64,000 nucleotides of DNA. Source: Methanocorpusculum parvum. Its GTDB lineage: Archaea; Halobacteriota; Methanomicrobia; Methanomicrobiales; Methanocorpusculaceae. Both the position numbers and the translations under genes were made by a program. Of the stretch, positions 37,644 to 45,240 are shown in pieces (within the stretch, counting starts at the first letter, position 1; each line of letters begins with the position of its first letter). Below the pieces are notes generated by a model. That model made no database searches and was not told the DNA's origin. It worked only from the letters and a program-made list of their open reading frames with translations. Location of the stretch: assembly GCA_002287215.1 (NCBI GenBank), contig LMVO01000002.1, positions 1 to 64,000 of the forward strand, read 5' to 3'.

Positions 37644-37988
37644 TTACTCTTCCTTCTCAGCCGCTTTCTTTGCCCGTTTGACCCGTTCCTTTGTGGTGAA
37701 ACAGGTGACGAAATCAAGATACAGCCTGAATTTCTTATTTGTATCCAGAATGATAGGATCTGCCTGTTCATCCGGCATTGAAAGAACTGCAGCATCCGTT
37801 TCTGTATCGACCATTAATGTCTTGTTCTTCTCGCCCGCCCAGACCTCAAGACGTGACATGCTTCCGTAGGAGATCGTATAATGCCCGTCTTTTACTATCG
37901 GTTTGACGCCGAAAATATCCGAGAATCCGGCTTTGATCCTTTCTTCGAGGGTGCTTGTGTTTCCTCGCTTGACTTCATACTCCTGCAT
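37644..37988 (-). CDS. DUF5611-like small protein
   Basis: A 114-residue protein starting MQEYEVKRGNTSTLEERIKA. The first 90 residues are mixed alpha/beta, with SRLEVWAGEKNKTLMVDTET in the middle, and the C-terminus is a basic helix (KERVKRAKKAAEKEE). The pattern is what I recall for the archaeal DUF5611 family of unknown function. The ATG at 37988 is preferred; the longer frame to 38063 lies in a region shared with the divergent PAC2 upstream region. Probably cytoplasmic. Confidence 0.75.
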   Translation of the reverse strand: MQEYEVKRGNTSTLEERIKAGFSDIFGVKPIVKDGHYTISYGSMSRLEVWAGEKNKTLMVDTETDAAVLSMPDEQADPIILDTNKKFRLYLDFVTCFTTKERVKRAKKAAEKEE

Positions 37989-38123
37989 ACCATATAGTAT
38001 GGTCGGCCATTCTAAAATTAGTTGCTTTCCAGTACGGTTTTGTTTTGGATCATCTGCGGACAACCGATATCTGATCTTCGGCTCTATCCGAAGTATTATC
38101 CCTCTAAAAAGAGACTAAATTGT

Positions 38124-38912
38124 ATGGAAAAAAGTTCACAAGCCAGTGACGGCGGCACAAGATGTGCAGTTAACGCCTTTCAGGCAGGTGATGCCCCGCT
38201 CGTCCGTGTATCGGCGGAGATCCCCTCGTCCAAAGAGACCGTCCTCGTCGCAGGATTTCCCGGATCCGGTCTTGTCGGGAGCATAGCAGTTCAATATCTT
38301 GTGGAATCCTTAGCCTTCACCCATATAGGCAATATTGTCAGCCCTCTCCTTCCAGCCGGTTCCCTTGCGACATCGGGACTTGCCCAGGCTCCTTTTCGTC
38401 TCTATGAAAAAGGGAATATGCTTGTTGTCCTCTCTGACGTGCCGATATCGGATGAAGGGTCCTGTGTGATACCCGCCAAACTGCTTGAGTGGCTTTGCGC
38501 CCGTACAGTTGTTACCGAGATCATTCTCGTCGGCGGCGTGGTCACGGGAGGCGACGGTGAACGCGTGTTTGGTGTTGCAACAACGACGGAAGGTGTTGAA
38601 AAAATCAAATCACACTGTCTGATCCTTCCTGCTCTCAATATCACCGGGATCACCGGCGGGTTTTTGACGGAAGCCTGTATGCGAAAGATACCGGCCACAG
38701 GTTTTCTTGTTGAAACGAACTTTGATGTCGATCCCCGCGCCTCGGCGGCAGGTCTTTCCGTGATCAGCGGGATTTACGGACTTGGACTAGACACCGCGCC
38801 GCTTATTGCACAAGCCGACTCAATCGAACCCATGCTTCAGAAGCTGGCTGAGGACGTGAAAAAAAGTGATGTGCCGCCAACTTCATATGATGAAGATGTA
38901 ATGTACGGATAA
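38124..38912 (+). CDS. PAC2-family protein (proteasome assembly chaperone-like)
   Basis: A 262-residue archaeal PAC2-family protein. After a variable N-terminus, the family signature VLVAGFPGSGLVGSIAVQYL (about residues 35-54) is present, then ILVGGVVTGGDGERVFGVAT and GITGGFLTEACM, and the motif ending GLDTAPLIAQADSIEPMLQK. Eukaryotic relatives help assemble the 20S proteasome; the archaeal function is unproven. Start taken at ATG 38124, with the longer frame rejected because it crosses the promoter region. The gene is monocistronic. Confidence 0.87.
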   Translation: MEKSSQASDGGTRCAVNAFQAGDAPLVRVSAEIPSSKETVLVAGFPGSGLVGSIAVQYLVESLAFTHIGNIVSPLLPAGSLATSGLAQAPFRLYEKGNMLVVLSDVPISDEGSCVIPAKLLEWLCARTVVTEIILVGGVVTGGDGERVFGVATTTEGVEKIKSHCLILPALNITGITGGFLTEACMRKIPATGFLVETNFDVDPRASAAGLSVISGIYGLGLDTAPLIAQADSIEPMLQKLAEDVKKSDVPPTSYDEDVMYG

Positions 38913-39038
38913 TCCGAATTCTCTTCATCTTTTCTCTCATGGCTGAATTTTGAGAATGAAAGGAGGGGTTTCTCACCCCGGCATCTAAGGAAGAGTTTAT
39001 CTTGATGAAAAACGAATAGGTTAAGGCGTTACAAACGT

Positions 39039-39113
39039 GGGCTTGTGGCTTAGCCAGGATATAGCGTCGGGCTTCTAACCCGAATGTCGGGGGTTCGAAT
39101 CCCTCCAGGCCCG
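39039..39113 (+). tRNA. tRNA-Arg (anticodon TCT)
   Basis: A 75-nt cloverleaf. The acceptor stem GGGCTTG (39039-39045) pairs with CAGGCCC (39106-39112) allowing one G-T pair; the discriminator is G39113. The anticodon arm is TCGGG-CTTCTAA-CCCGA, giving anticodon TCT for AGA codons. The T arm contains GGGGTTCGAATCCCT. No CCA is encoded. A poly-T stretch (39121-39128) follows as a likely terminator. Confidence 0.95.
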
Positions 39114-39120
39114 TATAACG

Positions 39121-39128
39121 CTTTTTTT
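39121..39128 (+). terminator. Poly-T after tRNA-Arg
   Basis: A CTTTTTTT run starts 7 bp after the mature 3' end of the tRNA, as expected for archaeal termination. Confidence 0.5.
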
Positions 39129-39340
39129 GGAGATTTTGACCAACATCTTTATATCATTATAAAACTATTTATTTTTGTAAGACAGTTTACGGAGGTGAAC
39201 TGCCAAAAAACGTGAAAAAGCTGCAAGGGTTGTGCTCAACTTCATAGAATATGTGAAGTGAAAGGATGTTGTTCGAATAAATCTGTTTTGTTCCCGCTGG
39301 GAATTCTTTATCACGTTAATCCGCGTACATTACTGTATCC
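39129..39340 (+). other. Non-coding gap with possible short transcript
   Basis: A TATA-like TTATAAAACTATTTAT (39157-39172) precedes a small hairpin CAGTT-10 nt-AACTG (around 39183-39202) whose loop holds a strong ribosome-site sequence, GGAGGTG. The nearest frame after it has only eleven codons (GTG start) and the spacing is too long, so no gene is called. The stretch could carry a small RNA or the long leader of the gene at 39341. Confidence 0.3.
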
Positions 39341-40183
39341 ATGTCTTTAGAGGATACGTCCCGGAATCACTTTGCATCAATCGAATCTCTGCTGGATGAG
39401 GCAGAAAGATATTGTGATCAAGGAAATACCCCTGCTGCACTTTCCTCTCTTGAGACGGCCGTATCAAAGCTATGCAGCACAGGATCGGGCATACTGTCCG
39501 ACATACCGGAAACGGATGTGGCGGCGCTTGACGGACATCTGGCGACTGTTCTGCGGCGGCTTGCAGAAAGAGCGGACCTTCTTCCGGAGAATTTTGCGAC
39601 AATACTAAGTATTACCGGGATTCCTGCATCTCTTGGTGATGAGTTCGCTGACAAGTCTGCTGATCCGCTTTCGGCCGAGGAGATCGTGGAAGCCCTTAAG
39701 CTGATCTATACTGCGCCGGATGAAATACCAAAGGATCCGGAAAATGACATCTCTCTTCTGAAAATCCTGATCGATCTCCTGAATGGACAAAAAACAGTAT
39801 CAGAAGTGATATTTTCGGATAACGGAGCGTATGATATGCTTGCGGATGCCGCATCGCCGTATCTTGTCACCGGAGCAGTTTATCTCTCAGGTGACGGGGA
39901 AGACACCGGGGAGAAGATCCAAAAGATGATGGAAGGACCGATCAAGCGCCTGGTCAGGCTGCTGTTCTCCCTGCTGACCTCTGCATTCATCTCGGGCCTT
40001 CTGCTTCTAATCGTCCGGCGGATCCTTGCTGTGAGAAAGATGAGACCCGGTTTTGTAGAGAACGCAGCTTTTGCCGCCTCCGTTTTTTCGCTTACAGCAG
40101 TCAACATTCCGGTGATGCTGGAAGGATTACGGGCAGCGGCACATGAACTGAAGGAACTGAGTGCGCTGATCACAACTTCGTAA
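39341..40183 (+). CDS. Unknown protein with C-terminal membrane helices
   Basis: A 280-residue protein that I do not recognise. Residues 1-70 form a helical, TPR-like beginning (AERYCDQGNTPAALSSLETAV), the middle is acidic (DPENDISLL), and the last third has two hydrophobic helices (about residues 203-226 and 240-260) separated by RRILAVRKMRPG. This fits a cytoplasmic domain on a C-terminal membrane anchor. The 3' end overlaps the convergent GTPase gene by 14 bp. No catalytic motif is visible. Confidence 0.8.
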   Translation: MSLEDTSRNHFASIESLLDEAERYCDQGNTPAALSSLETAVSKLCSTGSGILSDIPETDVAALDGHLATVLRRLAERADLLPENFATILSITGIPASLGDEFADKSADPLSAEEIVEALKLIYTAPDEIPKDPENDISLLKILIDLLNGQKTVSEVIFSDNGAYDMLADAASPYLVTGAVYLSGDGEDTGEKIQKMMEGPIKRLVRLLFSLLTSAFISGLLLLIVRRILAVRKMRPGFVENAAFAASVFSLTAVNIPVMLEGLRAAAHELKELSALITTS

Positions 40184-41282
40184 CGATCGTTACGACATCA
40201 TTATCCTCGACCACATGCTTCAGACCGACTTTGGCTGCGTCATGCTTGACTGAGGTCCCCCATATTTTTGCATACCTGAACTGGTCGACGAAATCACGGT
40301 GGAGCCGGTGGCAGATATCTTCGATGGTACTTCCTCTACGCATGATCATCGGCTCTTCCATGTCCGCATCTTCGCCGTAGGGCTTCATGTAGATCCTGAC
40401 GAACCCAAGGTGTTCATAGATCGCATCCTGCAACTCCGGGATATGATACCCTTTATGTGCGGAGATCATGATGGGGTCGACACCATATTTCTCCCGCATA
40501 TGCTCTTCGACTTCTTTGCGCTGTTCCTCACTGATCAGATCAACTTTGTTGATGGCAATGAATGCAGGAATGTAGAGCCTGTTTCCCTGCATCGCATCCA
40601 CGAGATCGTCCTGGGTGACGTTGCTGCCGCGAATAAGAACGTCAGCGTTCATGATCTTATTCTCGGCAAGAATGGCGCGGACCTCTTCAAGCCCAAGTTT
40701 TACGGCGCCCACCCTGTTCAGCCGGATACCCCCTCCGCCGGTCTTTTTGATCGTGATATCCGGTTTGGGTCTGTTGATCCTGATACCTGAATCGTAAAGT
40801 TCCTGCATCAGAACATCCACATGGACTGCGTTGAACACATCCCCTAAGATCACGATCAGATCGGCCGTTCGAACGACTGCGATGACTTCCTTTCCCCTGC
40901 CTTTTCCCATCGCGGCGCCGGCGATCAGTCCGGGAATATCAAGAATCTGGATTTTTGCGCCTTTGTATTCCATCAATCCGGGAACTACGGTAAGTGTGGT
41001 GAAAGCATAGGCCGCGGTTTCACTCTGCGCTCCGGTAAGCTTATTCAGGAGGGTCGATTTACCAACGGATGGAAACCCGACCAGAACGATGGTCCCGTCC
41101 CCTGATTTTTTAACCGCGAACCCTTCTCCCCCGCCTACGGACTTAATTGCCCGCATGATCATGTCGTCTTTAATTTTTGCGAGTTTCGCTTTCAGACGCC
41201 CAATGTGCTGCGAGGTTGCTTTGTTGTATTTGGTATTTTTTATTTCGTCCTCAATTGCACGAATTTCTTCTTCGAGTCCCAT
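40170..41282 (-). CDS. DRG-family GTPase (Obg-related, with TGS domain)
   Basis: A 370-residue GTP-binding protein of the archaeal/eukaryotic DRG family. A helical lysine-rich N-terminus (residues 1-55) precedes G1 at 69-77 (GFPSVGKST), G3 DIPGLIAGAAMGKGRGKE, G4 NKVD and G5-like ISAHKGYH. An S5D2L-like insertion sits inside the G domain, and the C-terminal TGS domain reads FVRIYMKPYG to the end with GTSVKHDAAKVGLKHVVEDNDVV. DRG proteins associate with translating ribosomes. ATG 41282 chosen since the conserved N-terminus begins there. Confidence 0.93.
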   Translation of the reverse strand: MGLEEEIRAIEDEIKNTKYNKATSQHIGRLKAKLAKIKDDMIMRAIKSVGGGEGFAVKKSGDGTIVLVGFPSVGKSTLLNKLTGAQSETAAYAFTTLTVVPGLMEYKGAKIQILDIPGLIAGAAMGKGRGKEVIAVVRTADLIVILGDVFNAVHVDVLMQELYDSGIRINRPKPDITIKKTGGGGIRLNRVGAVKLGLEEVRAILAENKIMNADVLIRGSNVTQDDLVDAMQGNRLYIPAFIAINKVDLISEEQRKEVEEHMREKYGVDPIMISAHKGYHIPELQDAIYEHLGFVRIYMKPYGEDADMEEPMIMRRGSTIEDICHRLHRDFVDQFRYAKIWGTSVKHDAAKVGLKHVVEDNDVVTIVTKL

Positions 41283-41416
41283 AGTGTCTATATTTATTGG
41301 TACTCGGATATGATGAAGATATGCAGACGTATAAGTGCAGAATCTCTCAGGATGGCGCCTCACACTTCGTCAGCTATAAATATTCATGATGTCTATCTTA
41401 TTACGCACTTTTGTCT

Positions 41417-41489
41417 GCTGATATAGTGTAGTGGCCAATCATGCCGGCCTCTCACGCCGGCGACTGGGGTTCGAATCCCCATATCAGCA
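41417..41489 (+). tRNA. tRNA-Glu (anticodon CTC)
   Basis: A 73-nt cloverleaf. The acceptor stem GCTGATA (41417-41423) pairs with TATCAGC (41482-41488), and A41489 is the discriminator. The anticodon arm is CCGGC-CTCTCAC-GCCGG, giving CTC for GAG codons. The T arm contains GGGGTTCGAATCCCC. No CCA is encoded. It stands alone, between the divergent GTPase gene and the reductase gene. Confidence 0.95.
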
Positions 41490-41631
41490 CTGTTTATTTA
41501 ACACCAAAAATCATTTTCCGCAATATTTTATTCTCGCAGGATCTTTCCGCGCATCTATCGATCGTCTCCCCTCCAAATCTCTGCCCGAAGTCCCTCGTAT
41601 TTTTATTTTTGTATGACCTACAGAATCATAC

Positions 41632-42777
41632 GTGTCTGATGTCATCGTCATAGGGGGAGGACCGGCCGGATCGGCGGCTGCACGGATATGTGCCAAAGCC
41701 GGCTTGTCCACGCGGATCCTTGAAGAGCATGCTTCTTTAGGGTATCCTGTCCAGTGTGCCGGCCTCCTTTCGAATAATGCCTTTGCCGAGTGCGAAGTGT
41801 CGGACCGGTCCGTGTATAATACGGTCCGCGGAGCGAAAATCTGCGGCTCGGAGGGTCATTCCCTCTCCTTCGATGCAAAAATGACGAAGGCATATGTTGT
41901 TGACAGGGGGCGACTTGATCATGAGATGGGGATCTCAGCAGCAGAGGCCGGCGCGGAATTCTCTCTCAAGACCTGTGTGACCAGGATCAATCCGGGAAAA
42001 AAAATCATTCATACTGCCGGCGGGGAGGAGCTTCCGTATAACATTCTGATTGCAGCAGACGGTCCGCGGAGCGTTGCTGCCCGCAGTCTTGGGATCCCGC
42101 CGTCGCCCTTCATTTACTCAGGGATCCAGGCCGAAGTTCCATGGAACGGCGATCCTTCGCTCGTCGAACTTCATCCAAACGCCGCTCCCGAATTTTTTGC
42201 ATGGGTCATCCCTATGTCTGAAAAAAGAGCACGGGTGGGTCTTTGCGGAATGAAAAATGTACCGGAACTTTTTACAGAATTCCTTTCACGTTTTCCCGGG
42301 AGCACCATCCACTCGGTAACGGGTACGATCCCAATCGGGATCAGACGCAAGACGTTTGGATCAGGATGCATGCTGATCGGGGATGCTGCCGGTTTTCCAA
42401 AACCGACATCAGGCGGCGGGGTATATACAGGCATCCGCTCTGCCCGGTTCGCAGCACAAACGGCGATAGAATCCTTCGAAGCGGGAGATACATCGGATGC
42501 TTTCCTTTCCAGATATGAATCACTCTGGCGTCAGGACTTCGGCAGAGAACTGGATATGGGGCTGAAAGCTCTTGAATTCCGCCGGAATCTGGATCCTCAG
42601 GACATCGATGCGCTGATCGATGCGCTGAACACCCCCGACAACCTTGATTTGATCACCCGTTTCGGAGATATGGACAGACCTTCGGATCTTCTGAAACGTC
42701 TGGCGGCAAAACCATCCCTTTACGGAACATTTGGCAGACTCGGATTCAAAGGGATAGTGCGGACATTCTTCGGGTAA
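41632..42777 (+). CDS. Geranylgeranyl reductase-family flavoprotein
   Basis: A 381-residue FAD-dependent oxidoreductase. The N-terminal dinucleotide fold is VIVIGGGPAGSAAARICAKAG (residues 4-24), the cofactor motif YPVQCAGLLS follows, and the second FAD motif is GCMLIGDAAGFPKPTSGGGVYTG near residue 245. Family members hydrogenate geranylgeranyl chains of archaeal membrane lipids or other isoprenoids. The start is GTG 41632, with no ATG upstream that keeps the Rossmann fold. Archaea often have several paralogues; which step this one performs is not clear. Confidence 0.88.
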   Translation: MSDVIVIGGGPAGSAAARICAKAGLSTRILEEHASLGYPVQCAGLLSNNAFAECEVSDRSVYNTVRGAKICGSEGHSLSFDAKMTKAYVVDRGRLDHEMGISAAEAGAEFSLKTCVTRINPGKKIIHTAGGEELPYNILIAADGPRSVAARSLGIPPSPFIYSGIQAEVPWNGDPSLVELHPNAAPEFFAWVIPMSEKRARVGLCGMKNVPELFTEFLSRFPGSTIHSVTGTIPIGIRRKTFGSGCMLIGDAAGFPKPTSGGGVYTGIRSARFAAQTAIESFEAGDTSDAFLSRYESLWRQDFGRELDMGLKALEFRRNLDPQDIDALIDALNTPDNLDLITRFGDMDRPSDLLKRLAAKPSLYGTFGRLGFKGIVRTFFG

Positions 42778-42883
42778 TGCGGATAGGAGTATTCAGGTGA
42801 ATTGCCTGATGTGCTAATCACCCTCTCTCTGTAACACCAATGCTACCATCTTTATGTCCTTAAAGCATACATAATTCATTACA

Positions 42884-43816
42884 ATGCACCTCATTGAAAC
42901 CCGGGACCTCTGTTACTCATACAGCACATCCAAAGATCCGGTTCTGAGCAATATCAACTTCATTGCCGGCAGAAAACAGCGGATCGCCGTTCTTGGGCCG
43001 AACGGTGCAGGAAAAAGCACACTTTTTCGTCATTTCAACGGCATTCTCAAACCGAAATCCGGGTCAGTTCTCATTAGGGGGGAGCCCATTACCAAAGCAA
43101 ACATCCATGAGGTGCGGAAGTTTGTCGGGCTCGTCTTTCAAAACCCGGATGACCAGGTCTTTTCAACAACGGTCGAACAGGATATTGCATTTGGTCCCTG
43201 CAATCTGGGATTGGACGAGGAGACCGTGGCACACCGTGTGGATTCTGTGGTTCAGATGCTCGGTCTTGAGGATCTGCGGAACAGGGCTCCCCATCACCTC
43301 TCAGGCGGCGAAAAAAAACGCGTGGCTATCGCCGGCGTTCTGGCAATGGAACCCCAGATCCTTATTCTCGACGAACCGACAGCCGGTCTCGACCCCCAGG
43401 GTGTCAAAGAACTTTTCAGTTTCCTGAACACCCTTCCGGAGAAGTACGGGTTCACGGTTATCTACTCAACGCATCAGGTCGAGCTGGTTCCGGAGATGGC
43501 GGACTGTGTCTACGTCATGGAGAAAGGCGCGATCACCGGATACGGCACTCCTCAGGAGATATTTCTTCAGGACGCGCTGATCGAACGCGCCCATCTCGAC
43601 CTTCCGGCACTTCCCAAACTCATCCGCGCGCTGCAGGCGCAGGGAGTCAGTATTGAATCAGCCTACACATATCAGGATGCTGAAGATTCCTTCATGAAAG
43701 CATTTGGGAAAGATCCGGTCCAAAGACCAAAGAAGGATCCCTCTCCTCTTTCTGAATTTGAATCCGTCTGCGGTCATCAGCACGTTCACCCCCACCCCCA
43801 TCCGCACCAAAAATGA
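42884..43816 (+). CDS. cbiO: Energy-coupling factor / cobalt-nickel ABC ATPase (CbiO type)
   Basis: A 310-residue ATPase of the ECF group. Walker A is GPNGAGKST at about residue 38, the Q-loop is GLVFQNPDDQVFSTTVEQDI (the NPDDQ is typical of CbiO/EcfA), the signature is LSGGEKKRVAIAG and Walker B is ILILDEPTAGLDP. The tail ends in a histidine run (HQHVHPHPHPHQK), which suggests nickel or cobalt binding and supports a metal substrate. It is translationally coupled to the EcfT gene (ATGA). The preceding ATAATTCATTACA lies just before the ATG. Confidence 0.9.
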   Translation: MHLIETRDLCYSYSTSKDPVLSNINFIAGRKQRIAVLGPNGAGKSTLFRHFNGILKPKSGSVLIRGEPITKANIHEVRKFVGLVFQNPDDQVFSTTVEQDIAFGPCNLGLDEETVAHRVDSVVQMLGLEDLRNRAPHHLSGGEKKRVAIAGVLAMEPQILILDEPTAGLDPQGVKELFSFLNTLPEKYGFTVIYSTHQVELVPEMADCVYVMEKGAITGYGTPQEIFLQDALIERAHLDLPALPKLIRALQAQGVSIESAYTYQDAEDSFMKAFGKDPVQRPKKDPSPLSEFESVCGHQHVHPHPHPHQK

Positions 43817-44658
43817 CGCTCATCGATGAACTGTTTGATATTGAACATGAGGCTTACCGAAAAAGCCCGGTCCATTCACTGGATTCACGAGTCAAACTTA
43901 TTCTTTGTCTGCTGGGCCTTCTGGTAACGGTTCTCCTGCCCTATGTCAGGATCGGCGATCAGATCATTCCCTGGCCTTTAGTGTTTGCCTTTGCTGTAAT
44001 ATATCTGCTCTTTGCCGGGCTCTATCTCCTGTCAGGGGCTTCGGTCAGATATTATATCGTCCGGCTTGTTCTGATCATGCCGTTTGGGTTATTTTTTATC
44101 CTTCTCCAGCCGTTCTTCGCAAATCCTTACTATGACGTCTACCACGTCATATTCTCTCTTCCGTTTGGCGTGAATATATACTGGGAATCGCTGATCTTCG
44201 GCCTCTCACTCTTTGCCAAATTCGTCATCTCATTATCATTCATAATTCTTCTTTCAGCCACTACAACCATGCAGAGCATGCTTGAGGCGGCTTCACGTCT
44301 TCATGTTCCCCGACTCTTCATCACAGTAATGAGTTTGACTGTTCGATACATTTTTGTCTTCGCGTTGATTTTTCAGAAGATCCAGTCCGCATTTGCCTGC
44401 AAATGTTTCCGCTGGTCCGACCGCCGTCTCCCTCTGGGATACCGGCTGAACGTGATCGGAAATGCTGCCGGATCCTTGTTTCTTCGCGCAATGGATCAGG
44501 GCGAACGAACCTATGTTTCGATGTGCTGCCGCGGATATGCGGCCAACTCGGCCATGCACTTTCCAAGAAAACCTCTGGTTATTGCCGAGTGGATTTTTCT
44601 TCTGTTCGGGGCAGGATATATCGTTTTTTTCCCGGCGCTGATATATCTCGTGTTTTAA
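43813..44658 (+). CDS. cbiQ: Energy-coupling factor transmembrane component (CbiQ type)
   Basis: A 281-residue membrane protein with five or six hydrophobic helices. It begins with a cytoplasmic HSLDSRVKLILCLLGLL segment characteristic of EcfT/CbiQ, and the coupling region has AMDQGERTYVSMCCRGY, matching the family's Arg-containing coupling helix. It partners with the ATPase 4 bp upstream. No substrate-binding S component (CbiM/NikM or other) is present on either side, so the pair must serve a component encoded elsewhere. Confidence 0.88.
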   Translation: MTLIDELFDIEHEAYRKSPVHSLDSRVKLILCLLGLLVTVLLPYVRIGDQIIPWPLVFAFAVIYLLFAGLYLLSGASVRYYIVRLVLIMPFGLFFILLQPFFANPYYDVYHVIFSLPFGVNIYWESLIFGLSLFAKFVISLSFIILLSATTTMQSMLEAASRLHVPRLFITVMSLTVRYIFVFALIFQKIQSAFACKCFRWSDRRLPLGYRLNVIGNAAGSLFLRAMDQGERTYVSMCCRGYAANSAMHFPRKPLVIAEWIFLLFGAGYIVFFPALIYLVF

Positions 44659-44667
44659 CGTGTGGAT

Positions 44668-44816
44668 AACGTCTTGCAGAAGATTTCAAGCCCAAAAACA
44701 GCACTGCCGCACGCGCATGCGATTTGACTGTCATCATGTCCGCGCTCTTCCGTTTTTCATTCCGAACTTCCCAAATAAGGCGTTATTGAACGTATTTTGC
44801 AGAGAATTTCCAAGCC
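44668..44816. repeat. Imperfect 25-28 bp direct repeat pair
   Basis: AACGTCTTGCAGAAGATTTC plus AAGCC (44668-44692) recurs as AACGTATTTTGCAGAGAATT plus TCCAAGCC (44789-44816), spaced by about 96 bp. The second copy ends just before the TATA-like element of the candidate RNA. It could be a duplicated protein-binding site or a remnant duplication. Confidence 0.45.
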
Positions 44817-44822
44817 TCTCAC

Positions 44823-44834
44823 AAAACTATTTAC
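44823..44834 (+). promoter_or_regulatory. TATA-like element before the candidate RNA
   Basis: AAAACTATTTAC would place transcription start about 20-25 bp downstream, close to 44853, just before the first helix of the candidate structured RNA. Confidence 0.4.
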
Positions 44835-44852
44835 AGTGACAAATCAACTAGA

Positions 44853-45003
44853 AAAATAGGAAGTTCCACAGGATTGAGGCGACGTGGGTTAACTTACACC
44901 GGAGAGCCGGATAGGGGGTCTGACCAGCCCCTGAATGCTGCAGTCACTGCGATAAACGAGGTGCCGGGAAGACGGAAAATCGTTTCGCCATGGAAACTTA
45001 TCC
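44853..45003 (+). ncRNA. Candidate structured RNA, about 150 nt
   Basis: A non-coding stretch folds into a closed multi-stem shape by base pairing alone. AAGTTCCA (44861-44868) pairs with TGGAAACTT (44991-44999, one bulge), and just inside GGCGACG (44878-44884) pairs with CGTTTCGCC (44981-44989, two-base bulge). Inside are CCGG-AGAG-CCGG (44899-44910), AGGGG...CCCCT (44913-44932) and GCAG-TCA-CTGC (44940-44950). The 3' end is about 60 bp before a well-formed ribosome site and a 37-codon gene, so it may be a regulatory leader or an independent small RNA. It does not match any RNA family I could recognise. Confidence 0.5.
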
Positions 45004-45062
45004 ATTGACAGGTAGCCAGACTATTTGCGTAATCACTCATTAAAAACCGAGGTGAAAACCAC

Positions 45063-45176
45063 ATGCAGAACAAACCTATGGCAGGCAAAAAGGACGCAGC
45101 ACCTGTTAAATCAGACGCAGCCCCGAAAGCAGCCCCAGCACGCGACGCACCTTCAAAGAAAGGAAACCGCAAGTAA
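45063..45176 (+). CDS. 37-residue lysine/alanine-rich basic protein
   Basis: ATG 45063 is preceded by GAGGTG at 45049-45054, an ideal ribosome site with 8-nt spacing; the arrangement is nearly the same as in leuS. The product starts MQNKPMAGKKDAAPVKSDAA and ends KKGNRK with TAA at 45174. It has ten basic and three acidic residues, many Ala and Pro, and no hydrophobic core, resembling a histone-H1-like disordered tail. Function is unknown. It follows the candidate structured RNA and converges on the fused fmd gene. Confidence 0.6.
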   Translation: MQNKPMAGKKDAAPVKSDAAPKAAPARDAPSKKGNRK

Positions 45177-45240
45177 TGCGGCCTCGTTTCTGAAGGAAAA
45201 AATAGTTGAACATACCCTTATGTGGAGCGGGCACCCCGTT

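Noticed and set aside
39190-39250. Eleven-codon GTG frame after GGAGGTG
   Set aside because: Spacing from ribosome site to start is about 14 nt and the frame is very short; kept only as part of a non-coding gap.
44853-45003. Cobalamin riboswitch
   Set aside because: CACTG and GGGAAG occur in the right order and CbiOQ genes are nearby, but the flanking conserved blocks are missing and the gene downstream on the same strand is only a 37-codon basic protein.
44858-45003. RNase P RNA or SRP RNA
   Set aside because: AGGAAGTTCC faintly recalls the RNase P core, but the matching 3' core (ACAGAA-type) is absent and the length is too short; no SRP helix 8 motif is seen.
44894-45172. Minus-strand 92-codon frame opposite the 37-codon gene
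   Set aside because: No ribosome site, mixed composition and overlap with both the candidate RNA and the better supported plus-strand gene.
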